Below, one piece after another: positions 1-5,415 of a DNA stretch of 6,966 nucleotides. Positions within the stretch are counted from its first letter, which is position 1; each line of letters opens with the position of its first letter. This DNA comes from Methanosarcina sp. (GTDB taxonomy: Archaea > Halobacteriota > Methanosarcinia > Methanosarcinales > Methanosarcinaceae). The notes beneath the pieces were generated by a model, which worked only from the letters and a program-made list of their open reading frames with translations, ran no database searches and was not told where the DNA came from. The translations under genes were made by a program, and so were the position numbers. The stretch is from the NCBI GenBank assembly GCA_013331265.1, contig DUGS01000084.1, positions 9,374-16,339 of the forward strand, read 5' to 3'.

Positions 1-42
1 CTTTAAGGCTTAAATTCTCTTTTAAAAAGCCCAGAGATCTAT

Positions 43-1278
43 TTAGAGCTTCAGGACCTTTGCAGCTTTCAAAGCATTGCTAACCAGAGTTTTAATATCA
101 AGTTTTTTCTCTTCGAGAACTATAAGGTCATAGTTTGCCCTGACTTCGGGGCGCTCAGGGACTGCAGCACAGCCTCCTGCAGACCTTGTAGAGATGTCAT
201 AGGTTCCAATTCTGCGGGCAATATCCACGATCTCATTTTTGTCAAAGGCGATTAATGGGTGATAAATCGGGATAGCCAGCTGGTAAATCTCGGCATGCAT
301 ATTCGCAGCAGTCTGGGAAGCTACCTGTCCCAGGGAAGAGCCGGTAATAATTCCACTTGCACCTTCTTTTTTCATGACCTCATGGGCTTCTCTGTACATC
401 ATGCGTTTGCAGAGGAGACAGGTATTTTTTCGATCACAGGTGTCTATAAAAGATCTGAGGTTGGGGCCATGTGGAATCTCATAAGTCGTGAACTGATGCC
501 CGGGAGCCCAGGCCTGAAGCTGCCGGATGCAGTCAAAAGCACGTTCTTTTGCCGCGTCTTCTGCATAAGGGGACGTATTGCAATATACAGGGGTAATCAA
601 AACTCCGCGCTTCATCATGAGCCAGGCAGCAACCGGGGAATCGAGACCTCCTGACATAAGCACTACCATATTTCCCTGAGTGCCAAGGGGAAGCCCTCCC
701 ACTCCTTTAACTGTTTCCAGATAAACATAAGCCAGATCCTGCCTCATCTCTACAAAAATTTCCCTATCAGGAGAACTCAGGCTCACCCTGGGGCATTTCC
801 CTTCTTTTTCAAGTGCATTCCAGACAGCATCTCCGCAGGCTCTCCCTATATCCGTTGACGAGAATGAATGATTTCCACTTCTTCTGGCCCGAATAGCAAA
901 AGATTCACCTTCCCTAATGAGGTCTTTTCCAAGAATAGCACAGGTTCCGGCTGCACTCTCAAGGGTTGGTTCTGTAATTAATGCAGAGGAGGTTGAAACT
1001 ACCCCAAAAACATCTGCTGCCGCTCCAGCCGCACGCGGATCTGTTGTCTCAATAAATATCCTGCCCCATTCTCTCCGCATGAGGGAGTATGGAATACCTT
1101 TTGAGTCCAGCATTGCGGCGATGTTCTTCATAAGTATTTTCTCATACCAGTTCCTAACTCCAGGACTTTTGAGAGCAAGCTCCCCGTACCGGACTATAAC
1201 AACATTCGCCTGTCTTTCGGATCCCTGGTTTTCCATACTGTTTGTGAAAGCATCCTGCATGTTCTTATTATCTCTCAT
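43..1278 (-). CDS. thiI: ThiI, tRNA 4-thiouridine synthetase (archaeal, no rhodanese domain)
   Basis: ThiI adenylates U8 of tRNA and replaces its oxygen with sulfur to give 4-thiouridine; in some organisms it also serves thiamine thiazole synthesis. The 411-residue protein has an N-terminal region with VRYGELALKS (29-38), a THUMP-containing part up to about residue 190, then a PP-loop ATPase domain with SGGLDS at 209-214 and ITGSSLGQVASQT at 311-323. It ends soon after GGCAAVPERPEV (368-379), so the C-terminal rhodanese domain of E. coli ThiI is absent. It carries a CXXC pair, C287-LL-C290; such a pair is reported to be essential in methanococcal ThiI, which is thought to use sulfide. Cys370 sits where other ThiI proteins have a conserved Cys. 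The start is uncertain: in-frame ATGs lie at 1278, 1260 and 1236, none has a clear Shine-Dalgarno, and family similarity begins near residue 24. It is transcribed away from the PAS remnant. Identity is very secure; the sulfur-source statement is inference. Confidence 0.96.
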   Translation of the reverse strand: MRDNKNMQDAFTNSMENQGSERQANVVIVRYGELALKSPGVRNWYEKILMKNIAAMLDSKGIPYSLMRREWGRIFIETTDPRAAGAAADVFGVVSTSSALITEPTLESAAGTCAILGKDLIREGESFAIRARRSGNHSFSSTDIGRACGDAVWNALEKEGKCPRVSLSSPDREIFVEMRQDLAYVYLETVKGVGGLPLGTQGNMVVLMSGGLDSPVAAWLMMKRGVLITPVYCNTSPYAEDAAKERAFDCIRQLQAWAPGHQFTTYEIPHGPNLRSFIDTCDRKNTCLLCKRMMYREAHEVMKKEGASGIITGSSLGQVASQTAANMHAEIYQLAIPIYHPLIAFDKNEIVDIARRIGTYDISTRSAGGCAAVPERPEVRANYDLIVLEEKKLDIKTLVSNALKAAKVLKL

Positions 1279-1346
1279 TATTTTTTTACCAATAGTAGAT
1301 TAAGATCTGATTTTGACCTTTTTAGAATTGTCATATGCACTAATGA

Positions 1347-1358
1347 TTAGATATACTA
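1347..1358 (-). promoter_or_regulatory. Candidate TATA-like element for thiI
   Basis: On the minus strand the sequence reads TAGTATATCTAA, an AT-rich TATA-like box about 70 bp before the first possible thiI ATG. This would leave a leader of roughly 45 nt. No clear BRE was identified, and a second AT-rich stretch lies closer to the gene, so this assignment is tentative. Confidence 0.3.
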
Positions 1359-1464
1359 ACGGTTGGCAGCAAGAGGTTTTAAACCTTTCAGATAAAGGAA
1401 TTTTCTCTGGGATAACTGGCAGGAGACATGATTAAGCAGCATGTAGAAGTGTATATTAACAATA

Positions 1465-1780
1465 TTGAAATTAGAAAAGGTACTGAAAGCAAGTGAAGAA
1501 AACTTCCGCACTCTTATCAATAATACTCTCGACGGCATACTGATACTGGATTTTGAAGGCAGGGTCCTGGCTGCAAATGCGGCCGTTGGAAAAATGTTAG
1601 ATATGGAGCTTGAAAAAGTAATAGTTATAAACATAACAAGATATCTCGCTCCAGAATCAGTGTCGGTTGCGATTGAAGATCTTGTTAATGTTTTCAATGG
1701 TAGAGGGGGGCTACCTCAGTGTTTACAAAGCAATATCCAGTAAAGGAGAGTTTGATTTGAAGATATCTTTATATTTTTAG
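1465..1780 (+). pseudogene. PAS-domain sensor protein remnant, frameshifted and truncated
   Basis: The reading frame from TTG at 1465 gives SEENFRTLINNTLDGILILD followed by EGRVLAANAAVGKML, the start of a PAS sensory domain as found in Methanosarcina PAS/histidine-kinase proteins. There is no ATG and no usable Shine-Dalgarno, and an in-frame stop lies at 1444-1446. After FNGRGG the frame runs into unrelated residues and stops at 1741-1743. Shifting by one base at the six-G run (1705-1710) restores a PAS-like continuation, GGYLSVYKAISSKGEF, until TAG at 1778-1780. The domain is then cut short, with no kinase or output domain. Upstream, in a third frame from ATG 1428, VEVYINNIEIRKG resembles the PAC linker (DITERK type) that usually precedes the next PAS repeat. 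The simplest reading is a decayed internal piece of a multi-PAS protein with one or two frameshifts. A short expressed PAS protein of 92 residues is possible but less likely. Confidence 0.7.
1768..1775 (+). promoter_or_regulatory. TATA-like box of the permuted GTPase gene
   Basis: TTTATATT is centred about 27 bp before the A of the GTPase ATG at 1799, the usual archaeal distance from TATA box to transcription start. This predicts a transcript starting at or within a few bases of the ATG. The bases before the ATG (TCCTATCG) contain no Shine-Dalgarno, which fits leaderless translation. The box overlaps the last codons of the frameshifted PAS remnant. Confidence 0.55.
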
Positions 1781-1798
1781 TTTGTCATAATCCTATCG

Positions 1799-2563
1799 AT
1801 GACAAGTTACAAAGCTCTGGTAAAGGATGTTATAAATAAAGCTGATGTCCTTCTTGAAGTCGTAGACGCCCGTTTTCCAGACGAGACTCGAAACAGCGAG
1901 GTCGAAAAGGAGATTATCAGTTTAAAGAAGCCTTTCATAATAGTCATCAATAAGTGCGACCTTGTCTCAAAAGAGAAACTTGAGAAAACAAAAACCCGAC
2001 TCTCCAGAACCGCCCCTACTGTTTTTATATCCAGTAAGGACAGGTCCGGGACAACCATGTTAAGGCATCAGATACTTGCATCCGCCTGCATAAAAGGGCG
2101 CGATATCCTTGTCGGTACACTTGGCTATCCCAATGTGGGCAAATCCTCAGTTATCAACGGTGTTACGGGCAGGCACAGGGCAAGCACCTCTCCCATATCC
2201 GGCCACACAAAAGGAGTGCAGCATGTGGACGCAGGTTCGCATATTATGTTTATGGACACGCCCGGAGTCATCCCATTCGATGAAAATGATGAATATATGC
2301 AGGGCTTGCTCGGGATAAAGGACGCAACCCACCTGAAGGACCCAATCGGAGTTGCACTTAAGATAATAGAAAAAATGCTTGCAGAAAACAAAACCGCCCT
2401 TGAGTCCTTTTATAGTGTTACAACCGGAGACCAGGACTCTTACTCCGTCCTGGAACAGATAGGCAAAAAGTGCAATTTCCTGCAAAAGAAAGGCGAAGTG
2501 GATGAAATGAGGACAGCTGCCAGAATAATCAATGACTGGCAAAAGGGGCTGCTTCTTGTTTAA
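1799..2563 (+). CDS. Circularly permuted GTPase, YlqF/YawG family (probable ribosome assembly factor)
   Basis: This 254-residue protein has the GTPase motifs in the permuted order G4-G5-G1-G2-G3: NKCD at 51-54, SSK at 78-80, GYPNVGKSS at 109-117, TKGVQ from residue 137, and DTPG at 153-156. DARFP at 23-27 matches the DARxP signature just before G4. The C-terminal stretch AARIINDWQKG (240-250) resembles the C-terminal motif of YlqF/RbgA relatives. Bacterial RbgA and eukaryotic homologues (Mtg1, Nog2, Lsg1 groups) act in large ribosomal subunit assembly, so a cytoplasmic ribosome-maturation role is inferred by family; no archaeal role is shown by the sequence. Length is in the usual range and all motifs are intact. 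The ATG at 1799 is chosen because the conserved fold starts right after it and a TATA-like box lies at the right distance for a leaderless mRNA. It is convergent with the NTPase gene downstream. Confidence 0.93.
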   Translation: MTSYKALVKDVINKADVLLEVVDARFPDETRNSEVEKEIISLKKPFIIVINKCDLVSKEKLEKTKTRLSRTAPTVFISSKDRSGTTMLRHQILASACIKGRDILVGTLGYPNVGKSSVINGVTGRHRASTSPISGHTKGVQHVDAGSHIMFMDTPGVIPFDENDEYMQGLLGIKDATHLKDPIGVALKIIEKMLAENKTALESFYSVTTGDQDSYSVLEQIGKKCNFLQKKGEVDEMRTAARIINDWQKGLLLV

Positions 2564-2586
2564 GAAAAACTGGCTGAACAGGATTA

Positions 2587-2609
2587 AGACTATCTGAAAA
2601 ATAGTTTTT
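2587..2609 (+). terminator. Stem-loop plus T tract after the GTPase gene
   Basis: AGACTAT (2587-2593) can pair with ATAGTTT (2601-2607), with one G-T pair and a 7-nt loop. The right arm runs into TTTTTC and further T-rich sequence. It lies 24 nt past the GTPase stop, in the spacer between two convergent genes. In archaea the T-rich tract is probably the active part. Confidence 0.45.
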
Positions 2610-2674
2610 CTAATTTCATCTTTACTCTCAATTGTTCTTTTTTTGGAGATAGATTTCTTACCGGATAGGGTAGT

Positions 2675-3214
2675 TTACGGCTCTGCACCTGAAAGCTGGC
2701 TAGCAAAGTAGTTAAAGATTTTTTCCGGTAATTCGTCCCGGTTCCCTTCATCAACCGTCAAAACCTCAAATTCTGTCCTTATCCTCTGAGCCAGCAGGTG
2801 ACTGCTTGACCTGTGCAGCACTGCAAGGACCGGTTTATCGGATTTCAGGACTGCTTCAACCGCCGAAACAAAAGCCCCGGATTTGAGCTCCATAGGTCCT
2901 ATCTCATCAATGACTATCAGATCACATTCAAGGGCGTTCCTGAGAGCATTTGCACCTATTCCCTCAAGGTCTTCCAGGTTGACGTGATATTTTCCAATTC
3001 TCGGTCCACTTCCCTTTACGCTGCTCAGAATGCCGGTTTCCCCGGATGCAAGGTCCCGGATTGAAAAACCTTCCCTCTGCCCGTCTTTTCTGATTTCGGC
3101 AGTCTGGATGCCGCCTATTTTGAAGCCCGGCTGATCGGCAAGCTTTCCGGCAGCTTTTGCCACAACTGTTGATTTCCCTACACCTGGACTGCCAGTTACT
3201 GCAATTCTTAACAT
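2675..3214 (-). CDS. THEP1-type nucleoside-triphosphatase
   Basis: The 179-residue protein matches the NTPase_1/THEP1 family, P-loop enzymes that hydrolyse ATP, GTP and other NTPs slowly in vitro (Aquifex THEP1; human NTPCR). The Walker A motif GSPGVGKST is at residues 8-16 and the Walker B region LIVIDEIGPMEL is at 99-110. Other family-like stretches are GGIQTAEIRKDGQREGF (34-50) and AVLHRSS (131-137). Length is typical and no key residue is missing. The physiological role of the family is not settled, so no pathway is claimed. The ATG at 3214 is preferred because the P-loop strand begins at once (MLRIAVTGSPG). Its leader is strikingly purine-rich on the coding strand, with two AAAGGGGAA copies, the nearer of which could act as a ribosome-binding site. 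It diverges from the coiled-coil microprotein gene. Confidence 0.93.
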   Translation of the reverse strand: MLRIAVTGSPGVGKSTVVAKAAGKLADQPGFKIGGIQTAEIRKDGQREGFSIRDLASGETGILSSVKGSGPRIGKYHVNLEDLEGIGANALRNALECDLIVIDEIGPMELKSGAFVSAVEAVLKSDKPVLAVLHRSSSHLLAQRIRTEFEVLTVDEGNRDELPEKIFNYFASQLSGAEP

Positions 3215-3278
3215 TGTCTTCTCTTCCCCTTTCTTTTTCCCCTTTATGATTCCGTTTCCCTGAAAAATATGCCTTGAT

Positions 3279-3292
3279 TTTATTTAAATAAA
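3279..3292. promoter_or_regulatory. Palindromic TATA-like element in the divergent THEP1 / microprotein spacer
   Basis: TTTATTTAAATAAA is a perfect 14-bp palindrome and looks like a TATA box on both strands. On the minus strand it lies about 65 bp before the THEP1 ATG, giving a leader of about 40 nt. On the plus strand it would start transcription near 3312, before the 21-bp repeats and the small coiled-coil gene. Bidirectional use is inferred. Confidence 0.5.
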
Positions 3293-3347
3293 CCAGCAGT
3301 GAGGGATTACGTTGATTATAAGAACATTGCAGAATATAATGAGATAT

Positions 3348-3406
3348 ACACTGGAATACACTCAAATAACACTGGAATACACTCAAATAACACTGGAATA
3401 TACACT
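3348..3406 (+). repeat. 21-bp tandem repeat (about 2.5 copies) with helically phased ACACT cores
   Basis: Two exact 21-bp copies (3348-3368 and 3369-3389; unit ACACTGGAATACACTCAAATA with each half starting ACACT) are followed by a partial third copy. ACACT occurs at 3348, 3358, 3369, 3379, 3390 and 3402, a spacing of 10, 11, 10, 11 and 12 bp, which places the cores on nearly one face of the helix. Because 21 is a multiple of three, one frame (from TTG at 3312) reads through as a repeated seven-residue TLEYTQI unit, so a coding origin cannot be fully excluded. Its place just before the microprotein gene suggests a protein-binding array. Confidence 0.85.
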
Positions 3407-3445
3407 GATTTCTATTATTCTAAATGCTAACTTTCGTAGATATAT

Positions 3446-3451
3446 GGGGGT
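3446..3451 (+). promoter_or_regulatory. Ribosome-binding site that favours the GTG start at 3459
   Basis: GGGGGT is one base from the archaeal consensus GGAGGT and lies 7 nt before GTG at 3459. The alternative ATG at 3444 overlaps this tract and has no purine-rich site of its own, so the GTG is the better start. Confidence 0.5.
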
Positions 3452-3458
3452 AGAAATT

Positions 3459-3614
3459 GTGACTACGGACCTGGAAATTCTTGCCAGACTGCAGGAGATC
3501 GAGAAGAGAATGGAAAAAATGGAAGCCACACTGGAAAGCATTAACAATGTCCTTAAAAAAGTGGAGCAAAATACCTATTTTGGGTGCTATGTTGAGGGAG
3601 AAAAGCTTGATTAA
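3459..3614 (+). CDS. Small coiled-coil protein of unknown function (about 51 aa)
   Basis: I do not recognise a named family. From the GTG start the product is about 51 residues: a short acidic beginning, then one long amphipathic helix (LEILARLQEIEKRMEKM and on to NNVLKKVEQNT) with Leu/Ile/Met at heptad-like spacing, typical of a short dimeric or trimeric coiled coil. The tail YFGCYVEGEKLD has a single Cys. There is no signal peptide or membrane segment. Alternative in-frame starts are ATG at 3444 (56 aa) and TTG at 3312 (100 aa); the long form would include the TLEYTQI repeats and has no clear ribosome-binding site. The gene diverges from the THEP1 gene and is convergent with purQ. Helical coding character and a plausible ribosome-binding site support a real gene; an adaptor or oligomerisation role is only a guess. 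Confidence 0.55.
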   Translation: MTTDLEILARLQEIEKRMEKMEATLESINNVLKKVEQNTYFGCYVEGEKLD

Positions 3615-3881
3615 AGCTCATGAGTTTCATTTGAAATAAAATTACGTTTGGCCGTCCCATCCATTCGGCAGGGAAGATGCTGCATCTCCGGGTATCAGGT
3701 TGTCAGAATGCGTCGGTTTTTCCTGGCCGGATTTCCTAAATTTATGTGACTGAAACACAGGATAGACGAATTTACTTTCTGTGTACGTATCTCAATGAGA
3801 CCTTTCCGTCCTCACGTCATTTTCTCTCTTTTGAGATTGTTGAATTGAAAAAAAGGAACTTAAAAAAAAGTGGAAAGCGGA
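3615..3881. other. Convergent spacer between the microprotein gene and purQ
   Basis: This 267-bp stretch has no convincing ORF; the best reading, from ATG 3709, gives 13 codons. It holds a perfect inverted repeat AGATGC-T-GCATCT (3675-3687) within a slightly longer imperfect stem, a T5 run at 3717-3721 that could end the microprotein transcript, and A-runs near 3850 and 3865 that act as T-runs on the purQ strand. It is more GC-rich in its first half than the other spacers here. I found no recognisable RNA gene. Confidence 0.5.
3848..3869 (-). terminator. Paired oligo-T terminator of purQ
   Basis: On the purQ strand, T8 (3862-3869) and T7 (3848-3854) lie 12 and 27 nt past the stop codon. Runs of T downstream of genes are the standard intrinsic termination signal of archaeal RNA polymerase and need no hairpin. 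Confidence 0.65.
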
Positions 3882-4580
3882 TTAGAAGTTTTCTGTAATG
3901 TAATCCGCCATGGACTCAAAAATCTTCCTGCCTTCATCTGAACCAAGGATCGCCTCCGAAGCCCTTTCCGGGTGAGGCATGAGTCCGAGAACATTTCTTG
4001 AAGCGTTCACTATTCCTGCGATGTTTTCGAGAGACCCGTTAGGATTGGCTTTATCCGTTGCCCTTCCTTTTTCGTCCACGTAACGGAAAACGACCTGGTC
4101 ATTTTCATCAAGCTCTGCAAGAGTCGGTTCTTCAGTGTAGAACTTGCCTTCCATATGGGCAATGGGCAGCCTTATAACCTCGCCTTTTCTGAACTTCGAG
4201 GTAAAGGGGGTATTTGCTGTCTCTACCCTGAGGTTGGTCCAGTGGCACCTGAATTTGGGATACTCGTTTGTTGTAAGAGCCCCTTCAAGAAGCCGCGCTT
4301 CAGTCAGGATCTGAAAACCATTGCAGATCCCGAGAACGGGTTTTCCTTCGGCTGCAATTTTTTTTACGGAATCCATAATAGGAGTTCGGGCTGCAATAGC
4401 TCCTGCCCTGAGGTAGTCTCCATAAGAAAAACCACCTGGGACAACAACTCCGTCAAAGCCGGTCAGGTTTTCTTCTTTGTACCAGACAGTTTCGGCATCC
4501 ACGCCAACTACATCTTTAAGAACATGAAGAACATCCATGTCGCAGTTTGTGCCTCCGAACTGAATAATGGCAATTTTCAT
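3882..4580 (-). CDS. purQ: Phosphoribosylformylglycinamidine synthase, glutaminase subunit PurQ
   Basis: PurQ is the class I (triad) glutamine amidotransferase that releases ammonia for PurL in the fourth step of purine synthesis (FGAR to FGAM). The 232-residue protein begins MKIAIIQFGGTNCD, has the oxyanion-strand region PGGFSYGDYLRAGA (48-61), the nucleophile Cys86 in GICNGFQ (84-90), and the triad partners His203 and Glu205 in MPHPER (201-206). All catalytic residues are present and length matches free-standing archaeal and Bacillus-type PurQ. It follows purS on the same strand after an 85-nt gap, and together with a PurL encoded elsewhere these make the three-part enzyme. The ATG at 4580 is supported by GAGGG 6 nt upstream. 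The gap to purS also holds a TATA-like box, so purQ may have its own promoter besides read-through from purS. Confidence 0.97.
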   Translation of the reverse strand: MKIAIIQFGGTNCDMDVLHVLKDVVGVDAETVWYKEENLTGFDGVVVPGGFSYGDYLRAGAIAARTPIMDSVKKIAAEGKPVLGICNGFQILTEARLLEGALTTNEYPKFRCHWTNLRVETANTPFTSKFRKGEVIRLPIAHMEGKFYTEEPTLAELDENDQVVFRYVDEKGRATDKANPNGSLENIAGIVNASRNVLGLMPHPERASEAILGSDEGRKIFESMADYITENF

Positions 4581-4586
4581 CTTTTT

Positions 4587-4640
4587 CCCTCAATCTTCCT
4601 TGGAATTCGTAAAGAGTTTAACTTTCTGGATATACTTTAA
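4587..4640 (-). promoter_or_regulatory. Ribosome-binding site and candidate internal promoter of purQ
   Basis: GAGGG (4587-4591, minus strand) sits 6 nt before the purQ ATG. Further upstream the minus strand reads TTAAAGTATATCC (4628-4640), a TATA-like stretch that would start transcription about 25-30 nt before purQ. The 85-nt gap is large for two subunits of one complex, which makes an internal promoter plausible. Confidence 0.4.
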
Positions 4641-4665
4641 TCCTTTTAATTCCCGCAGAGAGCCT

Positions 4666-4917
4666 TCAGTTGAGTTCCTTAAGCTCTATAGTATAGTTGT
4701 GGATGATTGGGTTTGCAATAAGTTTCTGGCACATCTCATCAACTTTCTGCTTCGCAACTTCGGCAGATTCGGCTTCGAGCACGATTTCATACTTTTTTGC
4801 AGTCTTTACGCTTTCGACTGCATATCCAAGGTGTCCGAGAGCCCTCTTAGCTGTAGTGCCTTCAGGGTCAAGCATGCCTGCTTTCTGTTCAATAGTTACT
4901 GTTGCCTGGTACTGCAT
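4666..4917 (-). CDS. purS: Phosphoribosylformylglycinamidine synthase subunit PurS
   Basis: PurS is a small dimeric protein that bridges PurQ and PurL and is needed for ammonia transfer in FGAM synthase. The product is 83 residues from the ATG at 4917 and shows the family layout: first strand YQATVTIEQKAGMLDPEGTT, then ALGHLGY and VKTAKKYEIVLEA, and the C-terminal helix and strand KLIANPIIHNYTIEL. The conserved D-P-E-G near residues 17-20 is present. An upstream in-frame TTG at 4932 would add five residues, but GAGG (4927-4930) lies 9 nt before the ATG and overlaps that TTG, so the ATG is chosen. It leads purQ on the same strand and diverges from asnB across a long spacer. Confidence 0.95.
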   Translation of the reverse strand: MQYQATVTIEQKAGMLDPEGTTAKRALGHLGYAVESVKTAKKYEIVLEAESAEVAKQKVDEMCQKLIANPIIHNYTIELKELN

Positions 4918-4936
4918 CTTTGTAAGCCTCAATTTT

Positions 4937-4964
4937 GAATCTTTAAATTAGAATCTTTTAATTA
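4937..4964. repeat. 14-bp tandem repeat before purS
   Basis: GAATCTTTAAATTA (4937-4950) is followed at once by GAATCTTTTAATTA (4951-4964), 13 of 14 identical. It begins 20 bp before the purS ATG. On the minus strand each copy contains a TATA-like core, so it may hold the proximal purS promoter, giving a leader of about 15 nt that just includes the GAGG site. Confidence 0.7.
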
Positions 4965-4975
4965 ATTGGATTTTG

Positions 4976-5002
4976 ACCGTTTTTCGGTAGCCCGAACGCG
5001 GT
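4976..5002. other. Interrupted stem-loop upstream of purS
   Basis: TTCGG (4983-4987) pairs with CCGAA (4992-4996) around a 4-nt loop, and the flanking ACCG (4976-4979) pairs with CGGT (4999-5002) across a small internal loop. This gives nine base pairs. If purS transcription starts further out, the structure would lie in its 5' leader; otherwise it may be an operator. Confidence 0.4.
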
Positions 5003-5189
5003 ATGAGATGAAAGATAAGCAAACTTAAAGGTAAACAATTGCCGGTCTGCACATAATAATTATAAGATGCTTAAAAACGTTGCGTATATTGGAGGGCACG
5101 GATAAAAAACTTCCTTCATAACGAACAAAGTTCTCAGTTAGAGTTCTTTAAAATTAAAGCTTCTTTCTAGTTAAAATTCCACGTAAAGG

Positions 5190-5210
5190 TATAAAAATAC
5201 TTATATAAAA
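5190..5210 (+). promoter_or_regulatory. Twin TATA-like boxes facing asnB (distal promoter)
   Basis: TATAAAAATA (5190-5199), preceded by the purine-rich BRE-like CGTAAAGG, and TTATATAAAA (5201-5210) lie about one helical turn apart. They are the best TATA matches in the window. They predict starts around 5220-5235, giving an asnB leader of about 240-250 nt or a separate short transcript. Confidence 0.5.
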
Positions 5211-5347
5211 GAATAGGACAGACCAGGAAAGTTTGAAATGTACACAGGGCCCAATTATAAATTTCTCAGGATCCACCATATTTTTTGATCTGCATTTTTC
5301 ACTGCACTGGCATCAAGTTTCAGGATCGATATGCTTTCCGACATGTC

Positions 5348-5387
5348 CTTTCGTCAGGCGTTTTAAACTTTCGTCAGGCGTTTTAAA
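5348..5387. repeat. Exact 20-bp tandem duplication between ACATGT palindromes
   Basis: The 20-bp unit CTTTCGTCAGGCGTTTTAAA occurs twice with no spacer and no mismatch (5348-5367 and 5368-5387). ACATGT occurs at 5341-5346 and 5391-5396, exactly 50 bp apart, bracketing the pair. The array is about 30 bp upstream of the proximal asnB TATA-like box, where an archaeal regulator could bind. A 20-bp period is not a multiple of three, which argues against coding. Confidence 0.9.
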
Positions 5388-5415
5388 GATACATGTTGCC
5401 GGGAGACTGCAAAGC

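Noticed and set aside
917..1303. Plus-strand open frame opposite the thiI 5' half
   Set aside because: It is antisense to the THUMP region of thiI; its hydrophobic tail arises from reverse-complemented codons.
1374..1398. Overlapping hairpins AGGTTT/AAACCT and CCTTT/AAAGG as a switch-like RNA
   Set aside because: Both stems are only five or six pairs in AT-rich DNA next to a pseudogene, with no downstream gene that they could plausibly control.
1356..1697. Minus-strand open frame of 113 codons opposite the PAS remnant
   Set aside because: It is antisense to a recognisable PAS coding sequence and its Ser/Phe-rich product looks like a reverse-strand shadow.
3348..3406. CRISPR array
   Set aside because: The units abut without unique spacers and are only 21 bp long, so this is a simple tandem repeat.
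5000..5020. C/D-box guide RNA, from a C-box-like GAGATGA
   Set aside because: The box is imperfect and I found no correctly spaced D box or paired C'/D' motifs.
5030..5043. GGTAA-N4-TTGCC as a possible NrpR nitrogen operator
   Set aside because: The arms are not perfectly symmetric and the spacer is shorter than I recall for methanogen NrpR sites. No other site in the spacer supports it.
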